The notes under the pieces are model-generated. The model did no database searches. It was not told the DNA's origin and worked only from the letters and a program-made list of their open reading frames with translations. Of a stretch of DNA of 19,527 nucleotides, positions 13,076-19,384 are shown one piece after another; the first letter of the stretch is position 1; each line of letters starts with the position of its first letter. The translations under genes and the position numbers were made by a program. The DNA lies in NCBI GenBank assembly GCA_038237665.1, contig JBBRYK010000050.1:1-19527 (forward strand), given 5' to 3'. Origin of the DNA: JBBRYK01 sp038237665 (GTDB taxonomy: Bacteria; Actinomycetota; Thermoleophilia; Gaiellales; Gaiellaceae).

Positions 13076-14012
13076 CCTCAAGGGCGTTCTCTCAGCCGGC
13101 GAGGCCGCGGCCGCTCTCGTCGAAGGGTTCGGGCGGTCGGGCGTCGACGCCGAGGCTTTGCCGGTGGCCGATGGGGGCGAGGGGACGATCGACGTGCTGG
13201 AAGCAGCGCTGGGCGGAGAGCGGCGCTCGACGGTGGTCTCGGATCCGCTGGGGCGGCCCGTCGAGGCCTGGTGGCTCGTCCTGCCCGACGGCACCGCGGT
13301 GGTCGAGGCGGCGGCCGCGCTCGGGCTGCCCTTGCTCGCGCCCGAGGAGCGGGATCCGCTCCACGCTACGAGCCGTGGCCTGGGCGAGCTGCTCGCCAAG
13401 GTGCTGGAGGCGGGCGCGCGATCGCTCCTCGTCGGCCTCGGGGGCGTCGCCACGGTGGACGGGGGCGTCGGAATGCGGGACGTCGTGGGTGAGCGGCTAC
13501 GGGCGGTCCCGATCGCGGTGGCGTGCGACGTGCGGAACCCGCTGCTCGGGCCGGAGGGCGCCGCGCGCGTCTTCGGCCCGCAGAAGGGCGCCGATCCAGC
13601 GGCGGTCGAGGAGCTCGAGCGGAGGCTCGCCTCGCTGGCAGAGCTTGCGCTCTACGCCGGTCTGCCGGGGGCGGGGGCGGCCGGTGGGCTGGGGGCAGCG
13701 CTCGCCGCGCTCGGGGCGGAGCTCGTGCCCGGCGCACCGCTGATCCTGCGCCGGATCGGTTTCGCTGAGCGTGCCGGCCGCGCGACGCTCGTCGTCACGG
13801 GCGAGGGAGCCGTCGACCGCACGACCTTCGGCGGGAAGGCGCCCGGGGAGGTGGCGACAACGTGCAGGACGCTCGGGGTGCGGTGCGTGCTGTTCGGCGG
13901 CCGGGTGGTGGAGGCGCCGGAAGGCTTCGAGCTTCGCGAGCTCAGCGGGCGGCCGGAACGAGCGCGGCCCGATCTCGTCGCGCTCGGTGAGGAGCTAGGT
14001 CTGCTTCTGTGA
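13050..14012 (+). CDS. Glycerate kinase (GarK/GlxK family)
   Basis: This ATP-dependent glycerate kinase belongs to the bacterial family that makes 2- or 3-phosphoglycerate. Conserved blocks counted from CTG 13050 are SPASLKGVLSAGEAAAAL near the N-terminus, PVADGGEG (38-45), GLGGVATVDGGVGM (129-142), ACDVRNPLLGPEGAARVFGPQKGA, GAAGGLGAAL and VVTGEGAVDRTTFGGKAPGE (248-267). The family N-terminus normally reads M-x-x-L-V/A-x-P-x-S-x-K-G, which aligns exactly if translation starts at CTG 13050. No ATG, GTG or TTG is in frame before TTG 13158, which would remove the conserved N-terminal block. The ~320-residue length is short for the family (~370-380). It overlaps the flippase-like gene by 26 nt and converges with, and overlaps by 18 nt, the minus-strand gene. 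Confidence 0.85.
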   Translation: MSALASPASLKGVLSAGEAAAALVEGFGRSGVDAEALPVADGGEGTIDVLEAALGGERRSTVVSDPLGRPVEAWWLVLPDGTAVVEAAAALGLPLLAPEERDPLHATSRGLGELLAKVLEAGARSLLVGLGGVATVDGGVGMRDVVGERLRAVPIAVACDVRNPLLGPEGAARVFGPQKGADPAAVEELERRLASLAELALYAGLPGAGAAGGLGAALAALGAELVPGAPLILRRIGFAERAGRATLVVTGEGAVDRTTFGGKAPGEVATTCRTLGVRCVLFGGRVVEAPEGFELRELSGRPERARPDLVALGEELGLLL

Positions 14013-14405
14013 CTGGCGGAACAGCTTCGCCATCGCGACGAGCAGCTTCCAGGAGACGCTCGCGTTCGTCTCGACGAAGGCGCGGAAATCCCAGCTCGTG
14101 AGCCCGTACGCCTTCAGCCCCGTCTTCGCCCTGACGGTCGCGGTCCTCGCGCCGTCGTCGATCAACGCGATCTCGCCGAAGTACTCGCCTGCCTTGAGCG
14201 TGTCCACGGGCTCCCCGTGCACGAGGACTTCGGCCTCGCCCTCGGCAATCACGAAGAAGCCGACGCCACTCTTGCCCTCCTCGGCGATGACGTGGCCCGC
14301 GTCGAACTGGCGCTCCTTGAACGCGCCCGCGAGTTGTTTCAGCTCCCGCCCCTCGATGCCCTCGAAGAGCGGGACGGTGCGGATCAGGTCGGGAGGGGCC
14401 GACAT
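13995..14405 (-). CDS. Stand-alone cyclic nucleotide-binding domain protein
   Basis: The protein has 136 residues and consists almost entirely of one cNMP-binding (CRP/CAP_ED) domain. LIRTVPLFEGIEGRELKQLA opens the domain. The phosphate-binding cassette is FGEIALIDDGARTATV (76-91), with the ribose-contacting Glu78 and phosphate-contacting Arg87 in place, so it should bind cAMP or a related nucleotide. There is no helix-turn-helix, so it is not a CRP-type activator. It may sense ligand for a partner protein or act as a structural domain. The start ATG 14405 is supported by TAGAAT 7 nt upstream. An alternative upstream ATG at 14447 would add 14 unconserved residues. The C-terminus overlaps the convergent glycerate kinase end. 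Confidence 0.85.
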   Translation of the reverse strand: MSAPPDLIRTVPLFEGIEGRELKQLAGAFKERQFDAGHVIAEEGKSGVGFFVIAEGEAEVLVHGEPVDTLKAGEYFGEIALIDDGARTATVRAKTGLKAYGLTSWDFRAFVETNASVSWKLLVAMAKLFRQSQKQT

Positions 14406-14412
14406 CGGTGCG

Positions 14413-14418
14413 ATTCTA
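14413..14418 (-). promoter_or_regulatory. -10 element TAGAAT, leaderless spacing
   Basis: TAGAAT (5/6 to TATAAT) on the minus strand is 7 nt before ATG 14405, in a 57 nt spacer after xseB. This is the best -10 match in the window. The -35 is weak. Confidence 0.55.
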
Positions 14419-14462
14419 TGCAGCTTCGGACCGGATCGCCATGCCACCGCCGACCGGGCGGC

Positions 14463-14678
14463 TCAGGACGCGGGCCTCGCGGCCTCCACGCGGCGCGCGA
14501 GCTCTTCGATCTTGCCCTGCGCCGAATCGAGCTTTCCCACACAGAGCTGGTAGAGCTCTTCGCCCCGCTCCCACAACGAGATCGCCTCGTCCAGGTTCGC
14601 CTGGCCGGTTTCGAGGCGCTGGACGATCTCCTCGAGCTCGCGCTGCGCCTGCTCGAAGGTTGGGCTCTCGGCGCTCAC
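14463..14678 (-). CDS. xseB: Exodeoxyribonuclease VII small subunit
   Basis: The protein has 71 residues, typical for XseB, and the family pattern TFEQAQRELEEIVQRLETG followed by LDEAISLWERGEELYQLC. XseB forms long helical hairpins that assemble in several copies on XseA to give exonuclease VII, which degrades single-stranded DNA. The start is GTG 14678, which overlaps the xseA stop codon by 3 nt, showing translational coupling. The frame stays open upstream to 15131, but that is xseA read in the wrong frame. Confidence 0.93.
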   Translation of the reverse strand: MSAESPTFEQAQRELEEIVQRLETGQANLDEAISLWERGEELYQLCVGKLDSAQGKIEELARRVEAARPAS

Positions 14679-15829
14679 GGGCGGCTCTCTTCGACGACGG
14701 CGCCGATCGTGCCTTCGGCGAGCCGGACGTCGACCCGGGCGCCTACGGCGACCGCGGCCGCGCTCGTGAGCACGCCGTTGTCTGTCCGGACAATCGCATA
14801 GCCTCGTTCGAGTGTTGCCTGGGGAGACAAAGTCCGCAACCGCCCGGCCGTCTGTTCGAGCGCCGCCCGTCGGCGCTCGACAACGAGAAGCGGCGCTCTG
14901 CGCAGACGCTGGTGTAGCGTTCCCGCCCGCTCGCGCGCCCGGTCGAGCAGGCGCTCCGTCCCCCGCTGCAGCCCCGATCGTGCGCGTTCGAGCCGCTCGC
15001 GCAGCTCGCCCGCGTCCGGTACGACCAGCCTGCCCGCCGCGGTCGGCGTCGACGCACGGACGTCGGCGGCGAGGTCGCACAGCGGCGTGTCCTGCTCGTG
15101 CCCGACGGCGGACACGACGGGGACGGGGCACGACGCAACCGCGCGGATGAGCCGCTCCTCGCTGAAAGGGAGAAGATCCTCGAAGCTGCCTCCCCCGCGC
15201 GCGAGGATGATCACGTCGATCTCCGGCGCGGAGCAGAGCTCCGCCAGCGCGTCGACGATCGCGGCGGCGGCGCGCGGGCCCTGAACGTAGGTCTCGGCGA
15301 CGAGCACGCGTGCGGCCGGGAAGCGAGCCGTGATCGCAGTCAGCACGTCGCGCTTCGCGGCGGCGTCGTTGCCCGTGACGAGCCCGATCCTCCGGGGAAG
15401 GAGCGGAAGCCGCCGCTTGCGTTCGACGGCGAACAGGCCTTCGGAGGCGAGTTTCACCTTCAGGCGTTCGATGGCAGCCAGGTGGGCGCCGAGCCCGAAG
15501 CGCTCGATCGAGAGCGCCCGAAGCCGGAAGTCACCGCGGGCCTCCCAGAGCTCGGGACGCCCGTAGACGTGGACGCGTTCACCGTTCGCGAGCTCGAGCC
15601 GGAGCCCGTCGAACTGTCCGCGCGGCATCGTCACTCCGAGGCAGGCGCCGTCCTCGGGGTCCTTGAGCGTGAAGAAGACCGTCTGCCAGGCCGCCTGGCG
15701 GCGCAACTCGGTCAGCTCGCCCTCGACCCAGACGGTCGGAAGGCGTGAGAGCCAGGAGGCGATGCCGCGGTTGAAGGCAGAGACCGCGAAGACCTTCCGG
15801 TCGCCGTATTCGAGCGCCTCCACCTTCAC
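14675..15829 (-). CDS. xseA: Exodeoxyribonuclease VII large subunit
   Basis: This 384-residue catalytic subunit of exonuclease VII is a bidirectional single-strand DNase in the cytoplasm. An N-terminal OB-fold module (WVEGELTELRRQAAWQTVFFTLKD, then GERVHVYGRPELWEARGDFRL) is followed by the catalytic domain: RIGLVTGNDAAAKRDVL, VIILARGGGSFEDLLPF, and VVSAVGHEQDTPLCDLAADVRASTPTAAG. A helical C-terminal region (about 270-345) holds the XseB-binding coiled coil, ending with LERGYAIV. The protein is somewhat shorter than the E. coli enzyme (~450). Start GTG 15829 has TAGCAT 7 nt upstream; GTG 15823 is an alternative. xseB follows with overlapping codons. Confidence 0.93.
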   Translation of the reverse strand: MKVEALEYGDRKVFAVSAFNRGIASWLSRLPTVWVEGELTELRRQAAWQTVFFTLKDPEDGACLGVTMPRGQFDGLRLELANGERVHVYGRPELWEARGDFRLRALSIERFGLGAHLAAIERLKVKLASEGLFAVERKRRLPLLPRRIGLVTGNDAAAKRDVLTAITARFPAARVLVAETYVQGPRAAAAIVDALAELCSAPEIDVIILARGGGSFEDLLPFSEERLIRAVASCPVPVVSAVGHEQDTPLCDLAADVRASTPTAAGRLVVPDAGELRERLERARSGLQRGTERLLDRARERAGTLHQRLRRAPLLVVERRRAALEQTAGRLRTLSPQATLERGYAIVRTDNGVLTSAAAVAVGARVDVRLAEGTIGAVVEESRP

Positions 15830-15836
15830 GGAGGCG

Positions 15837-15842
15837 ATGCTA
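15837..15842 (-). promoter_or_regulatory. -10 element TAGCAT, leaderless spacing
   Basis: TAGCAT on the minus strand is 7 nt before GTG 15829 and lies in the 24 nt spacer after the small-protein gene. There is no Shine-Dalgarno sequence for xseA. Confidence 0.4.
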
Positions 15843-15853
15843 GCCGCCGGGCG

Positions 15854-16045
15854 CTAGAGCAGGATCTCGGCGGCCGTCTCGGCCTGACAGCCGCGGCGAA
15901 CCAGGTCGACCGCACGGTGCAGGTCGGCTTCGCTACTGGCGATCCGCTCCGCCAGGTGCAGCGGGTAGCCGGCCTCGACGAGGATGTGGAGGCGCCAGCT
16001 TTCGACCTTGGCGCGCTCGGTCTCTGTTTCTGCGGTCTGCGTCAT
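15854..16045 (-). CDS. Conserved small actinobacterial protein (63 aa)
   Basis: The protein has 63 residues. After a polar N-terminus it reads WRLHILVEAGYPLHLAERIA and DLHRAVDLVRRGCQAETAAE. This follows the pattern of a small uncharacterised family widespread in Actinobacteria (W-R-x6-AGY ... D-x-DLH-A-x-x-L-x-x-x-GC-x-x-x-x-A-x-x-IL), as I recall it. It is probably two or three helices resembling a UBA-like fold; no function is known. The real start is ATG 16045, preceded by AAGGGG about 9 nt upstream. The open frame further upstream crosses the intergenic region and is not coding. The gene precedes xseA by 24 nt and may be co-transcribed with it. Confidence 0.75.
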   Translation of the reverse strand: MTQTAETETERAKVESWRLHILVEAGYPLHLAERIASSEADLHRAVDLVRRGCQAETAAEILL

Positions 16046-16140
16046 CCCGGTTGTCCCCTTTCGTCCCTTAAAAGACGAACCCTCCCGCGGAAGGTTTGGC
16101 GACAAATCACGAGTTAACGCCTTCTTTACGCACGTTTGCG
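16046..16140 (-). promoter_or_regulatory. AT-richer leader with hairpin next to the RBS
   Basis: This 95 nt spacer before the 63-residue protein gene is the most AT-rich spacer noticed. TTCGTC (16060-16065) and GACGAA (16074-16079) form a 6 bp hairpin with an 8 nt loop. It lies directly against the AAGGGG ribosome-binding site. The stem could influence translation. The promoter itself could not be placed with confidence. Confidence 0.35.
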
Positions 16141-17256
16141 CTACTCGAAAGATCCGAGTCGGGAAGCCGCACGCGACGCGGTCTCGTCGATGCGGCCGGC
16201 GAGCTCGCGGAGTCTCGCGTCGAGGACGTCCCATTCGACCCGTCCCTCCGCGGTCACGGTCTGCACGCGGTCGCGCAGGGCCGTCTCGGCGTCGGCGAGC
16301 CTGCGTTCCATTGCCTCGACGAATTCGTCTCGCTGGCGTTCCAGCCCCGCGGCGATCTGCCGCAGTCGCTTTTCGAGGTGCTGGACGCCCTGGTCTGCCA
16401 CCTGGGAGAGGCGCTCCCCGAGCACCGAGTCCGCCTCGCGGGAGAACACGGCCACGGCGCGATCGAGCTCTCGCGCCAGACGCCGGGCCGCATCCTCCCG
16501 GGCCGTCTTGATCGCAGCGTCGAACTGCTCGACTGCGGCCTCGGCGAACCGCTCCGCTTCGCGGTCGACAGCGCGCTTCAGCTGCTCCACGCTCCGGCGC
16601 TCGACGTCGGCGAGCGTGTCCTGGATCCGCCGCGACGCCTCCGCCTGTTCGCGTTCGATCTGCTCGTTCAGGTCGCGCTCACGGCGCCGCAGCCGGTCGC
16701 CGACCTCGTGCAGCGCCCGGCGCCGCTCGGCGGCGTGGCTCTCGAGCTCCCCTTGAGCCGCGGCGACAGCGTTCTGCGTCGAGCGCTCGAGCTCGTCGCG
16801 GAGCCGGTCGAGAGCCTTGTGGTACTCCTCGCTCGCCTGCTCGAGCCGCTCGGCGTCGGCGCTCAAGCGCGCATCCGCCTCTGCCATCAGCTGGCGTTGC
16901 CGCTGTTCCAGCCCCTGGAGCTGCCCGGCCAGGTTCTGCTGCACGCGCTCGAGATCCTCGGCCCAGCCCGCGAGCCGTTGCTCGATCCGCTGCTGGATCT
17001 CGCTGATCCTCTGCCCCAGCTCGATCGAGGCCTGGTCCTCCCGCTCGGCGACGTCGCGCCGCCGTTCCTCGGCGACGCGGCGCTCCTCCGCCTGCAGCAG
17101 CGAGACCGACTCGGCACGGGCGAGCGAGAGCGTCCGCTCGAGCTCGGCCGTTCGCTCCGCGGCCTCCCGCTCGAGCAGCTCGACGAGCCGCGCGCGCGTT
17201 TCTAGATACGACTGCTCGAGCGCGTCCTCGTCCTGGCCCTTGCGCTTCCGTGCCAC
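16141..17256 (-). CDS. Long coiled-coil protein
   Basis: The protein has 371 residues and is almost continuously charged (Glu, Arg, Gln, Ala) with heptad-like spacing of Leu and Ala across residues ~10-360, for example EERRVAEERRRDVAERE and LAGQLQGLEQRQRQLMAEAD. No membrane segment, signal peptide or catalytic motif is visible. It probably forms an extended homodimeric rod and could be a cytoskeletal, polar or chromosome-associated scaffold. Such low-complexity helices match many unrelated families, so I do not name one. The basic N-terminus (ARKRKGQDED) might bind DNA or phospholipid. The start GTG 17256 has TATGCT 6 nt upstream and no Shine-Dalgarno sequence. The gene follows the UbiA-like gene by 25 nt. 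Confidence 0.75.
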   Translation of the reverse strand: MARKRKGQDEDALEQSYLETRARLVELLEREAAERTAELERTLSLARAESVSLLQAEERRVAEERRRDVAEREDQASIELGQRISEIQQRIEQRLAGWAEDLERVQQNLAGQLQGLEQRQRQLMAEADARLSADAERLEQASEEYHKALDRLRDELERSTQNAVAAAQGELESHAAERRRALHEVGDRLRRRERDLNEQIEREQAEASRRIQDTLADVERRSVEQLKRAVDREAERFAEAAVEQFDAAIKTAREDAARRLARELDRAVAVFSREADSVLGERLSQVADQGVQHLEKRLRQIAAGLERQRDEFVEAMERRLADAETALRDRVQTVTAEGRVEWDVLDARLRELAGRIDETASRAASRLGSFE

Positions 17257-17262
17257 CGATTC

Positions 17263-17268
17263 AGCATA
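17263..17268 (-). promoter_or_regulatory. -10 element TATGCT, leaderless spacing
   Basis: TATGCT on the minus strand lies 6 nt before GTG 17256, within the 25 nt spacer after the UbiA-like gene. Confidence 0.45.
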
Positions 17269-17281
17269 GAGCCAGGACGAG

Positions 17282-18013
17282 TTAGGTGAAACGAAGGACG
17301 AGGAGCGCTGCCGCAAGCGCGACGGTTGCGGCGCTCAGTGCTCGGAGCGCATTCTCGGGCGCGCGGAGAAGCGTTTCGGCCGTGATCGGCTCGCGGGTGC
17401 CGTCGGCGCGCTCGATCATCCCCTCCACGACACGGGTCTCCCGCCGCAGCGAGCGTGCGCTGGTCGAAAGCGTGCGCTGCGCGAGGCTCGAGCAGACGGC
17501 GAACGCCGCCGCCAGGACTGCCTCGACACGGATCCGCTCCGCCTGCGTGAAGTACGCCGTCAGGACCGGGAAGCCACCCCAGGCCAGCCCGAACCACAGA
17601 TCCGTGTGGAGCCGGCCGCCGAAGAGCTCGACGTTGTAGGCGACGACGAGCAGGACTCCGGCGGCGACGAAGGCGAGCAGCCACAGCGAGTACGCGATTG
17701 CCGCGTAGACACCGATCGCGGCGGCGCCCCCGATCGAGATGGCCGCTAGCGCGCCCAGCGTCCGGCCCGGGATCGCCGTTCGAAGAGGCCGGCCGTGGAG
17801 CTCGTCCAGCGCGTGCGCCCCGACTCCGACCGCGAGCGCGAAGGCTCCCAGGACCAGTCCGAGCCGGGTGCCGTCCACGTGCGGCGCCAGGCATGCGCCG
17901 ACGACGACGTAGCTCAGGTGCCAGAGAGTGTACGGCGGATGCAGGAGGGTCCAGTAGTCGCGCGGGCGGGTGCCGGCGAGTGCGTAGAAGGCGGGTCTCG
18001 ACTCCGCGCTCAT
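17282..18013 (-). CDS. UbiA-like integral membrane protein
   Basis: The protein has 243 residues and about seven or eight hydrophobic segments. Its organisation resembles UbiA prenyltransferases: helices, then a polar loop after helix 2 (GAHALDELHGRPLRTAIPGR), a second conserved loop (AYNVELFGGRLHTDLWF), and further helices. Authentic UbiA enzymes carry NDxxDxxxD in the first loop to bind the Mg-diphosphate. Here only HALDE (68-71 region) remains, so classical prenyl transfer is doubtful. The start ATG 18013 overlaps the stop of the menG-like gene (ATGA), so the two are translationally coupled. That context points to quinone or isoprenoid lipid metabolism, but this is inference. The frame upstream of 18013 is menG read out of frame. 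Confidence 0.65.
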   Translation of the reverse strand: MSAESRPAFYALAGTRPRDYWTLLHPPYTLWHLSYVVVGACLAPHVDGTRLGLVLGAFALAVGVGAHALDELHGRPLRTAIPGRTLGALAAISIGGAAAIGVYAAIAYSLWLLAFVAAGVLLVVAYNVELFGGRLHTDLWFGLAWGGFPVLTAYFTQAERIRVEAVLAAAFAVCSSLAQRTLSTSARSLRRETRVVEGMIERADGTREPITAETLLRAPENALRALSAATVALAAALLVLRFT

Positions 18014-18729
18014 GCGCGCCGGCCCCAGATCACGACGCCGCCGCCGAACGAGAGCCGGCGGCCCCGGACGTTCTCGATCCCGGCGTCGCGCCAGAGCTCG
18101 AGCTGGCGGTCGAGCGGCAGCCGGTCGTAGAAGCGGTGGATGCTCTCGGAGAGGAATCCCCCGACCTCGCTCCAGGCGTTGGAGATCAGACCGCCCGCAA
18201 CCGGCAGCCCGACGCGGACGTAGAGCTCCCACGCGGCGCGGGGGAGGAGGCCGGGCGGGATTCCGAACTCGAGCGACGCGATCGTGCCGCCCGGACGGAC
18301 GACCCGGGCCAGCTCCTGCAAGGTCGCTCCGGGGTCGTCCACGTAGCGGAGCAGGTACGTGACGGTGAGCCCGTCGAACGCCGCGTCACCGAATGGCAGC
18401 TCCTCCGCGCTGCCCTCGACGAGGCGGATCCGCTCGTCGAGCCGGGCTGCCGCGACCCGGTTTCGCCCGGCCGCGAGCATTTCGGCGCTCTGGTCGAGCC
18501 CGACCACGGCACAGCCCTTTGTGCGGGCGAGCTCGATCGCCACCGCGGCCGTCCCGGTGGCGACGTCGAGGACGGTCTGGCCGGGCACCGCTTCGACGCG
18601 CGAGACGAGGAAACGCCGCCACCGAGGGTCCTGACCGAAGGAGAGAAGATCGGCGTAGCGGTCGTAGGTCGGCCCGAGCGGGGCGAAGAGCTTTCGCGCG
18701 TGCACCTTCCGCGCGGATGACCCGGCCAC
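18010..18729 (-). CDS. menG: UbiE/MenG-type SAM methyltransferase
   Basis: This 239-residue class I methyltransferase resembles demethylmenaquinone methyltransferase, which adds the ring methyl group in the last step of menaquinone synthesis. Features are the N-terminal FAPLGPTYDRYADLLSFGQDPRWRR, SAM motif I VLDVATGTAAVAIELA (53-68), the acidic GLDQSAEML, EELPFGDAAFDGLTVTYLLRYV, and the post-motif PGGTIASLEFG. The N-terminal F..-YD-N/R-x-LSFG-x-D-x-xWR pattern is typical of UbiE/MenG rather than of generic methyltransferases. Other quinone or lipid methyltransferases remain possible. GTG 18729 starts the frame, with TAAACT 6 nt upstream. The gene is divergent from the hypothetical gene at 18753 and coupled to the UbiA-like gene. 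Confidence 0.82.
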   Translation of the reverse strand: MAGSSARKVHARKLFAPLGPTYDRYADLLSFGQDPRWRRFLVSRVEAVPGQTVLDVATGTAAVAIELARTKGCAVVGLDQSAEMLAAGRNRVAAARLDERIRLVEGSAEELPFGDAAFDGLTVTYLLRYVDDPGATLQELARVVRPGGTIASLEFGIPPGLLPRAAWELYVRVGLPVAGGLISNAWSEVGGFLSESIHRFYDRLPLDRQLELWRDAGIENVRGRRLSFGGGVVIWGRRA

Positions 18730-18735
18730 GCGATG

Positions 18736-18741
18736 AGTTTA
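18736..18741 (-). promoter_or_regulatory. -10 element TAAACT for menG, leaderless spacing
   Basis: TAAACT on the minus strand lies 6 nt before GTG 18729. It overlaps by 2 bp the plus-strand -10 of the divergent gene. Confidence 0.5.
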
Positions 18742-18745
18742 GGGT
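18740..18745 (+). promoter_or_regulatory. -10 element TAGGGT for the divergent gene
   Basis: TAGGGT is 7 nt upstream of GTG 18753. An ATGACC at 18717-18722 (17 bp spacer) shares the TGAC core of a -35. The same hexamer would be internal if the ATG at 18717 or GTG at 18744 were the real start. Confidence 0.35.
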
Positions 18746-18752
18746 GTCGCAG

Positions 18753-19304
18753 GTGGTGCAGAGCGAAGAGCTCGCTCGTGTCGCGGAGGCCGCCGGGCGG
18801 TTCGCCGCGGCCGAGGAAGAGGTTACAGCCGTCATCCCGACGGAGCCCGTCCCGGGCCTGCGCGTCTACCTCTGCGCCTACGGCCACGGAGATCCGCGCT
18901 CGTGGCTCGCTCTCGACTCGAGCGGCAGCCCGATCGACGATAGGACGATCCTCCGCGACGCGGTCACGATCGCGGCCATGTGCGAGATCGCCGAGGAAGC
19001 CGCCGGGGGAGGCGATCTCGACGAGTTGCGCACACGGCTCGCGGAGGTGCGCGCCACGGAAGCGCCGGCCGGAATCGAGGAGGCCGAGGAGGCAGCGCTC
19101 GAGCTCGAGCGGATCGTCGCGGCCGGGCCTCGCCTCGCCTCGCCGGCCTACCTGGACAGCATGGGTGCCGCCACGAGGCGGCTCGAGCGTGCGCTCGGCG
19201 CCGACATGCAGTCTCCGCTCAGCGAGGCAATGAAGCGGACGGTCTGGGCCGTGGACGAGCTGACACACGAGGTGGAGGCGGCCTACAAGCTGGAGCTTCG
19301 CTGA
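18753..19304 (+). CDS. Conserved hypothetical protein
   Basis: The product has 183 residues from GTG 18753; GTG 18744 and ATG 18717 are alternative starts in the same frame. I do not recognise a named family. The N-terminal third has a beta-rich stretch (TAVIPTEPVPGLRVYLCAYG, then SWLALDSSGSPIDDR). The rest is helical and acidic (EIAEEAAGGGDLDELRTRLAEV, then IEEAEEAALELERI), ending with AVDELTHEVEAAYKLELR. It is cytosolic by appearance, without signal peptide or membrane segments. It is transcribed divergently from menG with overlapping promoter elements. Its TGA overlaps the putative CTG start of the cyclase fragment (CTGA). Confidence 0.7.
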   Translation: MVQSEELARVAEAAGRFAAAEEEVTAVIPTEPVPGLRVYLCAYGHGDPRSWLALDSSGSPIDDRTILRDAVTIAAMCEIAEEAAGGGDLDELRTRLAEVRATEAPAGIEEAEEAALELERIVAAGPRLASPAYLDSMGAATRRLERALGADMQSPLSEAMKRTVWAVDELTHEVEAAYKLELR

Positions 19305-19384
19305 GCGAGACGACGTCGCTGCCCGGCGGGACGCTGACGTTCGTCTTCACGGACGTCGAGGGGTCTACCCGCCTGCTCGAAGCG
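19301..19384 (+). pseudogene. Class III adenylate/guanylate cyclase, N-terminal fragment
   Basis: The frame beginning at CTG 19301 reads SETTSLPGGTLTFVFTDVEG, then STRLLEAL. This is the characteristic opening of class III cyclase domains in actinobacterial signalling proteins; the Asp in FTDVEGST is a metal ligand. Homology stops after about 28 codons, where the sequence changes to a LiaF-like domain in another frame. What remains of the cyclase frame is low-complexity serine-rich sequence. No ATG, GTG or TTG start is in frame nearby. A CTG overlapping the preceding stop is the only likely start. It is either a genuine truncated gene or an artefact of joining near the window end. Confidence 0.65.

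Noticed and set aside
10611..13453. Two long minus-strand frames (453 and 500 codons) opposite the glycosyltransferase, flippase-like and glycerate kinase genes
   Set aside because: No recognisable domains and composition of antisense shadows; the plus-strand genes are well supported.
16096..17205. 369-codon plus-strand frame opposite the coiled-coil gene
   Set aside because: Leu/Arg-rich complement of a Glu/Arg/Gln repeat-like gene; no independent signals.
2811..19384. CBASS-like interpretation of patatin, PLD-like protein and cyclase
   Set aside because: The cyclase fragment is class III, not a CD-NTase; it is about 12 kb away and broken, and no E1/E2/JAB or HORMA/TRIP13 partners are present.
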